Shown here piece after piece: positions 1-6,236 of a stretch of DNA of 7,613 nucleotides. The position numbers and the translations under genes are program-made. This DNA is from an uncultured Prevotella sp. (GTDB lineage Bacteria; Bacteroidota; Bacteroidia; Bacteroidales; Bacteroidaceae): contig CAMBBY010000043.1 of assembly GCA_945863825.1 (NCBI GenBank), positions 1 to 7,613 of the forward strand. Direction: 5' to 3'. The stretch's first letter is position 1. Each line of letters opens with the position of its first letter. The notes beneath the pieces were generated by a model. That model worked only from the letters and a program-made list of their open reading frames with translations, searched no databases and was not told the origin of the DNA.

Positions 1-35
1 ATACCAGCTAACAAAGTGTTATTTCTACATTCGTT

Positions 36-45
36 TGCAAAGATA
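36..45 (-). promoter_or_regulatory. Leftward promoter -7 element near left edge
   Basis: Read on the minus strand this is TATCTTTGCA, an exact match to the Bacteroidota sigma-ABfr -7 consensus TAnnTTTG. I see no good TTTG -33 box 19-21 bp upstream, so the call rests on the -7 box alone. Between the box and the window edge the minus strand has only an ATG followed directly by a TAG stop. Any gene it serves must therefore start left of position 1, which would make 1-1119 a divergent intergenic region. Confidence 0.45.
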
Positions 46-270
46 AGCATTAAAAAGGAGAATAAGGTGCATTTTTCGTTCAAAAAACGTTCATATTTGT
101 CACAAACGGCTATTTCCTACTAATTTCAACACGATTAGAAGCATATTTGAAACATATTTGAGCACTTACAACAAATCAAAAGACTCCTACACCCTCTGTC
201 ATTACCTATTTAAATATTAATCCAAATCTACAAAAGCAATACTGCAGAATACAGACGAAAGGAAAAATAT

Positions 271-485
271 AGTAAAAGGAGAAATACAGCGGACCAGGGG
301 AAAACTATACCTGAAAACTAAAGAGGGAAAACTGCAGGCAAAAGGAAAACTAAAGAGAAACAGGTCGGATGCCAAGGGAATACTAAAGAGGAAACTGGCT
401 GCAGACAAAAGGAACAGAAAAGAGAAACAAGCTGGTTACCAATGGAATACTAAAAAGGAACAGGCTGGCGATTAAAAGAATACGA
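271..485. repeat. Degenerate 33-bp tandem repeat
   Basis: A recurring block beginning ACTAAAGAG starts at 317, 349, 382, 416 (as AGAAAAGAG), 449 (as ACTAAAAAG) and weakly at 482 (ACGATAGTG). The spacings are 32, 33, 34, 33 and 33 bp. Each unit continues with an A/G-rich stretch containing variants of GAAACAGGCTGG and ends in AAAAGGAAT or similar. An earlier, poorer unit starts near 271. The plus strand is strongly purine-rich. The period is close to 11 codons, and one frame stays open from 221 to about 475 but has no ATG. The units differ too much from each other for a CRISPR. I see no recognisable protein and regard this as a decayed non-coding minisatellite. Confidence 0.65.
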
Positions 486-564
486 TAGTGCAAAGAATAG
501 AAAACAATGAGAGGAAACCAGGAAAACGCAGCAAAAAAAACTACAACTACCAGGGCTTAAAACG

Positions 565-591
565 AAAAAAGCCCCGACATCACGCCGGGAC
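565..591 (-). terminator. Intrinsic terminator, leftward
   Basis: On the minus strand positions 591 to 571 fold into a 9-bp stem closed by a 3-nt loop. The stem has a GC-rich core (CCCG with CGGG) and three G-T wobble pairs, and six T residues (570-565) follow it directly. In the plus direction several of these pairs become mismatches and no clean T-run follows, so the element is polarised leftward. No leftward gene lies between it and hflX, which is why a small RNA is proposed as the terminated transcript. Confidence 0.65.
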
Positions 592-677
592 TATTTCAAA
601 GTTTTTTAAAATGTTTCAGCAGTTTTGCACTTTATGTAGTTATGATCTTATTTTTGAAAACCAGTTTTGTTTTACGT
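565..677 (-). ncRNA. Candidate leftward small RNA, about 110 nt
   Basis: A matched promoter (681-712, minus strand) and an intrinsic terminator (565-591, minus strand) enclose about 110 nt. The transcript would start near 677 and end in the T-run at 565-570. The minus strand between them has no ATG until one inside the terminator stem, so a coding role is unlikely. Upstream of the terminator it is A-rich and mostly unstructured by eye. It includes ACTGCTGAAACATT (complement of 610-623), which is complementary to a repeat in the fumarase leader at 4336-4349 with one mismatch. I do not recognise a known RNA family. Promoter and terminator are seen in the sequence; the RNA itself is inferred. 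Confidence 0.45.
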
Positions 678-680
678 GTG

Positions 681-712
681 CAAAATTAATAAAATTATTG
701 ATGTAAATCAAA
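681..712 (-). promoter_or_regulatory. Leftward promoter of the candidate small RNA
   Basis: On the minus strand there is a -33 TTTG (712-709), a 20-bp spacer, and a -7 TAATTTTG (688-681), fitting the Bacteroidota consensus TTTG-N19-21-TAnnTTTG. The sequence is AT-rich, and a rightward match also exists nearby (624-656), so chance occurrence is possible. What favours this one is the correctly oriented terminator about 100 nt downstream. Confidence 0.45.
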
Positions 713-740
713 GAAAATCTACTTTTTTATTCAAAAAACC

Positions 741-756
741 ACGCAAACGTTTGCGA
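741..756. promoter_or_regulatory. LacI/PurR-like operator palindrome
   Basis: Positions 742-755 read CGCAAACGTTTGCG, a perfect 14-bp palindrome with a central CG. Together with the flanking A at 741 it closely resembles the E. coli PurR operator consensus and the wider LacI-family pattern (half-sites around a central CpG). Two further TTTGCG half-site-like words follow at 771-776 and 780-785. It lies about 25 bp upstream of the candidate small-RNA promoter and about 240 bp upstream of the hflX promoter. No regulator gene is visible in the window, so the binding protein is unknown. Confidence 0.4.
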
Positions 757-868
757 ATTTTCGATGCCATTTTGCGTTATTTGCGTGAAATGTGTATCAA
801 ATACAAGCTGTGCAATTGCGGTATTTCGATAATTCCAATTCCTTCAAAAGGCTTGGATTCATTCTTTC

Positions 869-960
869 TGAAGGAACAACTAACGACTCCATGAAGAAAC
901 AACAAACGACATTCTGAAGGATCGACTAACGCTTTCATGAAGGAACAACAAATGACAATT
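869..960. repeat. Four 23-bp tandem repeats
   Basis: Four head-to-tail units of exactly 23 bp lie at 869-891, 892-914, 915-937 and 938-960. Each begins TGAAG and continues with variants of GAACAACTAACGAC. Units diverge by several bases but the length never changes and there are no spacers. The array ends about 30 bp before the -33 region of the hflX promoter. A 23-bp unit is not a codon multiple, and the frames through it are short, so it is non-coding. It could be a minisatellite or a set of protein-binding sites spaced about two helical turns apart. Confidence 0.75.
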
Positions 961-991
961 ACAATAAAAAACTATAAATAATTCCTCTATC

Positions 992-1024
992 TTTATTCAA
1001 GTAGATATTTTTTTGTTACCTTTG
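992..1024 (+). promoter_or_regulatory. hflX promoter
   Basis: TACCTTTG at 1017-1024 is an exact -7 element of the Bacteroidota type. A TTTA at 992-995, one base from the TTTG -33 consensus, is placed 21 bp upstream. Transcription would begin about 1028-1032, giving hflX a leader of roughly 90 nt. This is the best promoter in the window on the plus strand and the only one well placed for hflX. Confidence 0.7.
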
Positions 1025-1042
1025 CACATTATATATAATACG

Positions 1043-1080
1043 CGTGCGCACGAGGACGATGCTTATATCTTGCGCACGAG
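1043..1080 (+). promoter_or_regulatory. hflX leader hairpin / direct repeat
   Basis: TGCGCACGAG occurs twice, at 1045-1054 and 1071-1080, 26 bp apart, in an otherwise AT-rich leader. Because its core TGCGCA is self-complementary, the two copies can also pair: CGTGCGCA (1043-1050) with TGCGCACG (1071-1078), an 8-bp perfect stem with a 20-nt loop. The first copy alone is a 10-bp palindrome (1043-1052). The element sits just after the predicted transcription start and 40 nt before the hflX start codon. It could be an RNA stability or translation-control structure, or a pair of protein-binding sites. No T-run follows, so it is not an intrinsic terminator. Confidence 0.5.
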
Positions 1081-1119
1081 AGTGAAACCAAATAAAATAT
1101 ATTCTACAGTAGAACATAA

Positions 1120-2367
1120 ATGAAAGAATTTGTAATTTCAGAAGTCAAGGCAGAAACCGCAGTGCTCGTAGGTCTGGTAACCAAGACACAGGACGAAGCC
1201 AAGACAAAAGAATACCTCGACGAGTTGGAATTCCTCGCCGATACTGCTGGTGCGGTCACCGTGAAGAGATTCACACAGAAGGTGATTTCACCTAACCAGA
1301 CCACATACGTAGGAAAAGGCAAGTTGGAGGAAATCAAACAATACATCAAGGAAGAGGAAGAAGAAGACAGAGAAATCGGTATGGTCATCTTTGATGATGA
1401 ACTTTCTGCCAAGCAGATACGCAACATCGAACAAGAGTTGCAAGTGAAGATTCTCGACCGAACCTCACTCATCCTCGACATCTTTGCCATGCGTGCACAG
1501 ACCGCAGCGGCAAAGACTCAGGTAGAATTGGCACAATATCGCTATATGCTTCCACGACTGCAACGTCTCTGGACTCACCTTGAGCGCCAGGGAGGTGGTT
1601 CTGGTTCTGGTGGCGGAAAGGGTTCTGTTGGTTTGCGTGGTCCGGGTGAAACCCAGCTGGAGATGGACCGCCGTATCATCCTCGGCAGAATGAGTCTGCT
1701 GAAAGAACGACTGGCAGAAATCGACAAGCAGAAGACAACCCAGAGAAAAAACCGCGGCCGTCTCATCCGTGTAGCACTCGTAGGTTACACCAACGTGGGA
1801 AAGAGTACCATTATGAACCTCCTCTCCAAGAGTGAAGTCTTCGCAGAAAACAAACTCTTCGCCACACTCGACACTACCGTGCGCAAGGTTGTGGTAGAAA
1901 ATCTTCCGTTCCTCCTCGCCGACACCGTTGGATTCATCCGCAAGTTGCCTACCGACCTGGTAGATTCCTTCAAGAGTACGTTGGATGAGACTCGCGAGGC
2001 CGACCTGCTGTTGCACGTAGTAGATATTTCGCACCCTGATTTCGAAGAGCAGATACAGGTGGTAGAGAAGACGCTGGAGGAATTGGGATGTTCAGACAAG
2101 CCATCAATGATTATCTTCAATAAGATAGACAACTATACCTGGGTAGAGAAAGAGGAAGATGACCTGACGCCTATGGAGAAGGAAAACATTCCACTGGAAG
2201 ACCTGAAGAAGACATGGATGGCTAAACTCCACGATGACTGCCTTTTCATCTCGGCAAAGAACAAAGACAACATCGATGAGTTCCGCGAGGTACTCTATAA
2301 GAAAGTAAGAGAGCTCCACGTACAGAAGTATCCATACAATGACTTCCTGTACCAGGATTACGAATAA
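1120..2367 (+). CDS. hflX: Ribosome-associated GTPase HflX
   Basis: HflX is a cytoplasmic GTPase that binds the large ribosomal subunit and, in studied bacteria, splits stalled or hibernating ribosomes under stress. The 415 residues match the family's usual length. Residues 10-210 form the HflX N-terminal domain, with the glycine-rich loop (158-169) and the family signature RGPGETQLEMDRR (173-185) joined by a charged helix. The Ras-like G domain follows with all motifs visible: G1 GYTNVGKST (222-230), G2 ATLDTT (248-253), G3 DTVGF (268-272), G4 NKID (334-337) and G5 SAK (378-380). The C-terminal tail after G5 is about 35 residues. The ATG at 1120 is preceded by an AT-rich leader without Shine-Dalgarno sequence, normal for Bacteroidota, and the N-terminus fits the domain start. 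It is first in a likely two-gene transcript with the DUF4954 gene 53 nt downstream. Confidence 0.98.
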   Translation: MKEFVISEVKAETAVLVGLVTKTQDEAKTKEYLDELEFLADTAGAVTVKRFTQKVISPNQTTYVGKGKLEEIKQYIKEEEEEDREIGMVIFDDELSAKQIRNIEQELQVKILDRTSLILDIFAMRAQTAAAKTQVELAQYRYMLPRLQRLWTHLERQGGGSGSGGGKGSVGLRGPGETQLEMDRRIILGRMSLLKERLAEIDKQKTTQRKNRGRLIRVALVGYTNVGKSTIMNLLSKSEVFAENKLFATLDTTVRKVVVENLPFLLADTVGFIRKLPTDLVDSFKSTLDETREADLLLHVVDISHPDFEEQIQVVEKTLEELGCSDKPSMIIFNKIDNYTWVEKEEDDLTPMEKENIPLEDLKKTWMAKLHDDCLFISAKNKDNIDEFREVLYKKVRELHVQKYPYNDFLYQDYE

Positions 2368-2375
2368 ATAACACC

Positions 2376-2402
2376 TGGAGTTATCCCGAAAAGATAACTC
2401 CA
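2376..2402 (+). promoter_or_regulatory. Intercistronic hairpin between hflX and DUF4954 gene
   Basis: TGGAGTTATC (2376-2385) pairs perfectly with GATAACTCCA (2393-2402), a 10-bp stem with a 7-nt loop CCGAAAA. It begins 8 nt after the hflX stop codon and ends 18 nt before the next ATG. The following bases are CAAAAACG, with no T-run on either strand, so it is not a standard intrinsic terminator. It may protect the 3' end of the hflX message after processing, or tune expression of the downstream gene. Confidence 0.6.
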
Positions 2403-2420
2403 CAAAAACGTATCAACAAC

Positions 2421-4277
2421 ATGAATGACTACAGACCCCTAACCTCCGAGGAAATCGAGGTGCTCAGGAGCAACGACTGTTGGGCTGAAGACTGGACATC
2501 CATTAATGTCTCAGAAGATTTCAAACCGAACTTCATGCACCGCGTGATGCTCTACGGCGAAGTAAACATCGGCGCCTTCAACAAGAATGTAGAGGTGAGC
2601 CAGGGCTTCGTAAAGCACTCTGGCATCAACAATGCCACCCTGCGCAATGCAACCATAGGTGATGACTGCCTCATCGAGAACGTAGGCAATTTCATCAACA
2701 ACTACAACATCGGGGATGATTGCTACATCTCGAACATCTCGACCATGGAAACCACCGAGGGAGCAACCTACGGTGAGGGCAACCTGGTGAGCGTGCTCAA
2801 CGAGGTGGGAGAAGGAAACGTCATTCTCTTCAGCGATCTGAACAGTCAGCTTGCCGCCTTCATGGTGAAGCACTTCTCCGACAAGGAACTGAAGGAGAAG
2901 ATCAGACAGCTCATCAAGACCGACATCGACAACAAGATGCCGGAACGCGGACAGATAGGCAACAACGTGAAGATTGTAAACACCAAGGAGATAACCAACT
3001 GCGTGATTAATGACTTCTGCGAGGTAAACGGTGCTTCCCGACTCAGCGACTGCACCCTGTTGGGCTCCATCCATGGTAATGTGTACATCGGTACTGGCGT
3101 AATTGCAGAAAACAGTATCATCGCTGAAGGTTCGAGCGTTATCAACAGTGTGAAGATACAAGACTGCTTCATCGGTGAGACTTGCCAGTTGAGCAATGGT
3201 TTCACGGCCTCAGCTTCCGTATTCTTCGCTAACAGCTATATGAGTAATGGTGAGGCATGTGCCGCCTTCTGTGGTCCATTCACAGCCTCTCACCACAAGA
3301 GCAGTCTTCTCATCGGAGGTATGTTCTCGTTCTATAATGCAGGTTCGGCCACCAATTTCTCCAACCATGCCTACAAGATGGGACCTATGCACTGGGGAAT
3401 CCTGGAACGCGGTTCGAAGACAGCCAGCGGCGCTTACCTGCTGATGCCTGCCACGTTAGGAACCTACTCTGTATGTTTCGGCAAACTGATGCACCATCCC
3501 GACACCCGCAATCTGCCATTCGCCTATCTGATAGCCGATGGCGACAAGATGTTCCTCATACCAGGCAGAAACATCACAACCGTAGGTCTGTATCGAGACA
3601 TCAAGAAATGGCCAAAACGAGATCTCCGTGCTCCAGAAAACCGCAAGAGTATCGTCAATCTCGACTGGCTTTCCCCATTCTCTGTGGGAGAAGTTCTCAA
3701 AGGCAAGAAAATCCTCGAAAATCTGCGCGAGGTAACGGGCGATAATGTTTCGCAATACCTCTATCATGAGTACATCATACCAGCCACCTCGCTTCACAAG
3801 GGCATCAAGTATTACGACATTGCTCTTCGCATCTACATGGGTGCCGTACTGAAGAGAGTTCTCAAGCGCGACCCGAGCATCACCCCACCAAGCACACAGA
3901 TTGGTTTGGGCGACTGGGACGACCTGTCGGGCCTCCTCCTTCCAATATCAGAGGAAGAGAGAATCATCAACGACCTGAAAGATGGAAACATCGAGACCAT
4001 CCAGGAACTCATCGAGCGATTCGAAAATATCGATGCCAACTACCGCGAGTACCAGTGGACATGGACTTACAAGATGATCTGCGATTACTACGGCATTAGC
4101 GAGATTACGCTCGAAGATGCCAACCGCATTCACGAGGACTACATCAAAGCCCGCCGTTCATGGATTGCCGAAATCAAGAAGGATGCAGAGAAAGAATTTG
4201 CCATGGGAGATGTGGAAGAAGAAGTATTCCGCAATTTCGTGGATAGTCTTGACCAAGAAATAGATTACGAGAATTAA
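2421..4277 (+). CDS. DUF4954 family beta-helix protein
   Basis: This 618-residue protein resembles the DUF4954 family, widespread in Bacteroidota and of unknown function. No signal peptide or membrane segment is seen, so it should be cytoplasmic. Two stretches look like left-handed parallel beta-helix (hexapeptide repeat) coils: about 42-130, with IGDDC at 79-83 and again at 97-101, and about 178-262, with IGNNV (179-183), IGTGVIAENSIIAEGSSV (223-240) and IGETC (251-255). A charged helical stretch (about 139-172) separates them. A conserved-looking region follows at 313-400, rich in His, Gly and aromatic residues (MGPMHWGILERG 320-331, HHPDT 358-362, LPFAYL 365-370), then a helical C-terminal third (about 430-618). 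Such coils are typical of acyltransferases and of C-terminal domains of sugar nucleotidyltransferases, but no nucleotidyltransferase domain or clear acyltransferase signature is present, so I assign no reaction. It probably shares the hflX transcript. Confidence 0.92.
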   Translation: MNDYRPLTSEEIEVLRSNDCWAEDWTSINVSEDFKPNFMHRVMLYGEVNIGAFNKNVEVSQGFVKHSGINNATLRNATIGDDCLIENVGNFINNYNIGDDCYISNISTMETTEGATYGEGNLVSVLNEVGEGNVILFSDLNSQLAAFMVKHFSDKELKEKIRQLIKTDIDNKMPERGQIGNNVKIVNTKEITNCVINDFCEVNGASRLSDCTLLGSIHGNVYIGTGVIAENSIIAEGSSVINSVKIQDCFIGETCQLSNGFTASASVFFANSYMSNGEACAAFCGPFTASHHKSSLLIGGMFSFYNAGSATNFSNHAYKMGPMHWGILERGSKTASGAYLLMPATLGTYSVCFGKLMHHPDTRNLPFAYLIADGDKMFLIPGRNITTVGLYRDIKKWPKRDLRAPENRKSIVNLDWLSPFSVGEVLKGKKILENLREVTGDNVSQYLYHEYIIPATSLHKGIKYYDIALRIYMGAVLKRVLKRDPSITPPSTQIGLGDWDDLSGLLLPISEEERIINDLKDGNIETIQELIERFENIDANYREYQWTWTYKMICDYYGISEITLEDANRIHEDYIKARRSWIAEIKKDAEKEFAMGDVEEEVFRNFVDSLDQEIDYEN

Positions 4278-4305
4278 AGAGACTGATGATGGATTACTCA
4301 ACGTG

Positions 4306-4335
4306 TCTGTCAGATAGTTTCAGCTATTAAATTTG
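4306..4335 (+). promoter_or_regulatory. Probable fumarase promoter
   Basis: TAAATTTG at 4328-4335 matches the -7 consensus TAnnTTTG. A weak -33 candidate, TCTG (4306-4309), lies 18 bp upstream, slightly short of the usual spacing. Transcription would start near 4339-4342, leaving a leader of about 50 nt. No convincing terminator separates the DUF4954 gene from the fumarase, so read-through from upstream may also contribute. Confidence 0.45.
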
Positions 4336-4370
4336 AATGTTTCAACAGTAAACAAGAATATTTCAACAGT
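4335..4370 (+). repeat. Twin 15-bp direct repeat in the fumarase leader
   Basis: GAATGTTTCAACAGT (4335-4349) and GAATATTTCAACAGT (4356-4370) differ at one base and start exactly 21 bp apart, two turns of the helix. The first copy overlaps the predicted -7 box and start site. The second lies in the leader, 23 nt before the ATG. Each copy contains a short TGTT/AACA-like dyad. The placement fits a regulator-binding site or a target for a small RNA. A near copy occurs at 610-623. Confidence 0.65.
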
Positions 4371-4393
4371 TTTAAATTATAACAAAAAACATT

Positions 4394-6052
4394 ATGGCAA
4401 AAGCTCCAGATTTTAAGTACGCTCCAATGTTTCAGCTTGGAGAGGACAAGACAGAGTACCGCCTTATCTCTAAAGAAGGCGTAAGCACAGGAGAGTTTGA
4501 GGGTAAGACAATCCTCAAGGTTTCTAAAGAAGCTTTGACTTTGCTGGCACAGCAGGGTTTCCACGACGTAGAGTTCATGCTCCGTCGTGAGCACAACCTC
4601 CAGGTGGCTAAGATCCTCAGCGACCCAGAGGCTTCAGAGAACGACAAGTACGTAGCTCTCCAGTTCCTCCGCAATGCAGAGACTGCCGTAAAGGGCATTC
4701 TCCCATTCTGCCAGGATACTGGTACTGCCATCATTCATGGCGAGAAAGGTCAGCGCATATGGACTGACTTTGAGGACGAAGAGGCTTTGAGCCTTGGTGT
4801 TTACAACACATACACACAGGACAACCTTCGCTATTCACAGAATGCTCCTCTCAATATGTATGATGAGGTAAATACCCGTTGCAACCTCCCTGCCCAGATT
4901 GACATCGAGGCTACAGAAGGTGATGAGTACCGTTTTGTGATGGTAGCTAAGGGTGGTGGCTCTGCCAACAAGACTTACTTCTACCCTATGACCAAGGCTA
5001 CTATCCAGAATGAGGGTACATTGCTCCCATTCCTCGTTGAGAAGATGAAGAGTCTGGGTACTGCTGCATGTCCTCCTTACCACATTGCATTCGTAATCGG
5101 TGGTACTTCTGCTGAGAAGAACCTCCTTACCGTGAAGTTGGCTTCTATCAAGTACTACGACGAGTTGCCTACTACAGGCGATGAGACTGGCCGTGCCTTC
5201 CGTGACATCGATCTGGAGAACAAGCTTCTCGAAGAGGCTCACAAGATTGGCTTGGGTGCACAGTTTGGTGGCAAGTACCTGGCTCACGATATCCGCGTAG
5301 TTCGCCTCCCACGTCATGGTGCCAGCTGTCCTATCGGTATGGGCGTAAGCTGCTCTGCCGACCGTAACATCAAGGCTAAAATCAACAAGGACGGTATCTG
5401 GTTGGAGAAGATGGATGAGAACCCTACAGAGTTGATTCCTGAAGAGCTTCGCAAGCCAGGCGAGGGTGCAAAGGGTATTGAAATCGACCTCGACAAGGGT
5501 ATTGATTCAGTTCGCGCTGAGTTGAGCAAGTATCCTGTAAGTACACGTGTCAACTTGAAGGGTACTATCATCGTGGCTCGCGACATTGCTCATGCTAAGC
5601 TCAAGGCTCGTCTGGACGCTGGCGAGGAAATGCCAGAGTACTTCAAGAACCACCCTATTCTCTATGCAGGTCCTGCCAAGACTCCAGAGGGTTATCCATG
5701 TGGCTCAATGGGTCCTACCACAGCCAACCGTATGGATCCATACGTAGATGAGTTCCAGGATCATGGTGCAAGTTTGGTCATGATTGCCAAGGGTAACCGT
5801 GGTGATATCGTAACAGAGGCTTGCAAGAAGCACGGTGGTTTCTACCTCGGTACTATCGGCGGCGTGGCTGCTGTTCTCTCCCAGAGTTCTATCAAGAGCA
5901 TCGAGTGCGTAGAGTACCCTGAGCTCGGTATGGAGGCTATCTGGAAGATTACAGTAGAAGACTTCCCTGCATTCATCCTCGTAGATGACAAGGGCAACGA
6001 CTTCTTCAAACAGTTGAAGCCTTGGACACCTTGCAAGGAGTGCCAGAAGTAA
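4394..6052 (+). CDS. fumA: Fumarate hydratase, class I (iron-sulfur type)
   Basis: Class I fumarase interconverts fumarate and malate using an oxygen-sensitive [4Fe-4S] cluster. In anaerobic Bacteroidales it works in the reductive branch of the TCA cycle leading to succinate. The 552 residues are the usual length of the single-chain FumA/FumB form, with the N-terminal catalytic half to about 330 and the C-terminal half about 350-545. Likely cluster ligands are Cys106 (PFCQDTG), Cys226 (AACPPYH) and Cys320 (GVSCSADR). Asp108, His308 (PRHGAS), Arg396, Thr442-Thr443, Arg446 (GPTTANR) and Lys466 (AKGNR) fall where the structurally studied Leishmania class I enzyme has substrate-binding and catalytic residues; that alignment is by eye. 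The ATG at 4394 follows an A-rich leader without Shine-Dalgarno. Codons are strongly biased (AAG, CGT, GGT, CTC), as expected for high expression. The symbol marks the FumA/FumB type and is not a strict orthology claim. Confidence 0.98.
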   Translation: MAKAPDFKYAPMFQLGEDKTEYRLISKEGVSTGEFEGKTILKVSKEALTLLAQQGFHDVEFMLRREHNLQVAKILSDPEASENDKYVALQFLRNAETAVKGILPFCQDTGTAIIHGEKGQRIWTDFEDEEALSLGVYNTYTQDNLRYSQNAPLNMYDEVNTRCNLPAQIDIEATEGDEYRFVMVAKGGGSANKTYFYPMTKATIQNEGTLLPFLVEKMKSLGTAACPPYHIAFVIGGTSAEKNLLTVKLASIKYYDELPTTGDETGRAFRDIDLENKLLEEAHKIGLGAQFGGKYLAHDIRVVRLPRHGASCPIGMGVSCSADRNIKAKINKDGIWLEKMDENPTELIPEELRKPGEGAKGIEIDLDKGIDSVRAELSKYPVSTRVNLKGTIIVARDIAHAKLKARLDAGEEMPEYFKNHPILYAGPAKTPEGYPCGSMGPTTANRMDPYVDEFQDHGASLVMIAKGNRGDIVTEACKKHGGFYLGTIGGVAAVLSQSSIKSIECVEYPELGMEAIWKITVEDFPAFILVDDKGNDFFKQLKPWTPCKECQK

Positions 6053-6069
6053 AAACATATAAAACCAAC

Positions 6070-6124
6070 AAATCCCTCTTGACTTTCTCATGATTTAGAG
6101 AAATCCAAGAGGGATTTTTATTTT
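6070..6124 (+). terminator. Strong intrinsic terminator after fumarase
   Basis: AAATCCCTCTTG (6070-6081) pairs perfectly with CAAGAGGGATTT (6106-6117). Inside this, after a 2x2 internal loop, TTTCTC (6084-6089) pairs with GAGAAA (6098-6103) around an 8-nt loop. The structure is followed by TTTTTATTTT (6115-6124), which partly overlaps the stem. It starts 17 nt after the fumarase stop codon. On the minus strand the stem is followed only by GTTGGTTTT, so it could also serve the convergent gene, but less efficiently. Confidence 0.9.
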
Positions 6125-6179
6125 CTGCGATTCAAGACTTTTTCATTTTTAGAGAAACTGTACAGACAATCAGAAAAAT

Positions 6180-6211
6180 CATACTGATGAATCTGACGAA
6201 CATACTGATGA
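6180..6211. repeat. Short direct repeat downstream of the HD-GYP-type gene
   Basis: CATACTGATGA occurs at 6180-6190 and 6201-6211, start-to-start 21 bp, in the convergent intergenic region just past the 3' end of the leftward gene. The flanks also allow a small TGAATC/GATTCA dyad. There is no T-run next to it, so it is not a clear terminator. Confidence 0.45.
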
Positions 6212-6236
6212 TTCAGCCAGCGAGCATCCCATAATC

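Noticed and set aside
217..408. 63-codon minus-strand frame with hydrophobic product
   Set aside because: It is the 33-bp repeat read on the opposite strand; composition is Phe/Ser/Leu low-complexity with 11-residue periodicity and no promoter or family resemblance.
221..475. Plus-strand frame open for 85 codons through the 33-bp repeat
   Set aside because: No ATG start, Lys/Arg-rich low-complexity product that only reflects the A/G-rich repeat.
624..656. Rightward promoter match TTTG-N21-TATTTTTG
   Set aside because: Fits the consensus, but no gene or terminator downstream gives it meaning until hflX, which has its own better promoter; kept only as a warning that such matches arise by chance here.
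488..894. Two small plus-strand frames (488-706 and 667-894)
   Set aside because: They overlap each other and the candidate terminator/promoter, have no recognisable domain, and run into the 23-bp repeat array; chance frames in AT-rich DNA are more likely.
271..960. CRISPR array
   Set aside because: Both repeat arrays are head-to-tail without spacers, and the units are divergent; no cas genes are in the window.
1465..2034. 189-codon frame antisense to hflX
   Set aside because: Shadow of the well-supported HflX coding sequence; no family features.
2511..3161. 216-codon frame antisense to the DUF4954 gene
   Set aside because: Shadow frame of a GC-richer coding region; the plus-strand protein has clear hexapeptide repeats.
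4290..4330. Possible terminator between the DUF4954 gene and fumarase
   Set aside because: Only a 4-bp ATAG/CTAT stem is visible and there is no T-run.
4835..5317. 160-codon frame antisense to fumarase
   Set aside because: Overlaps the conserved catalytic half of fumarase and has no features of its own.
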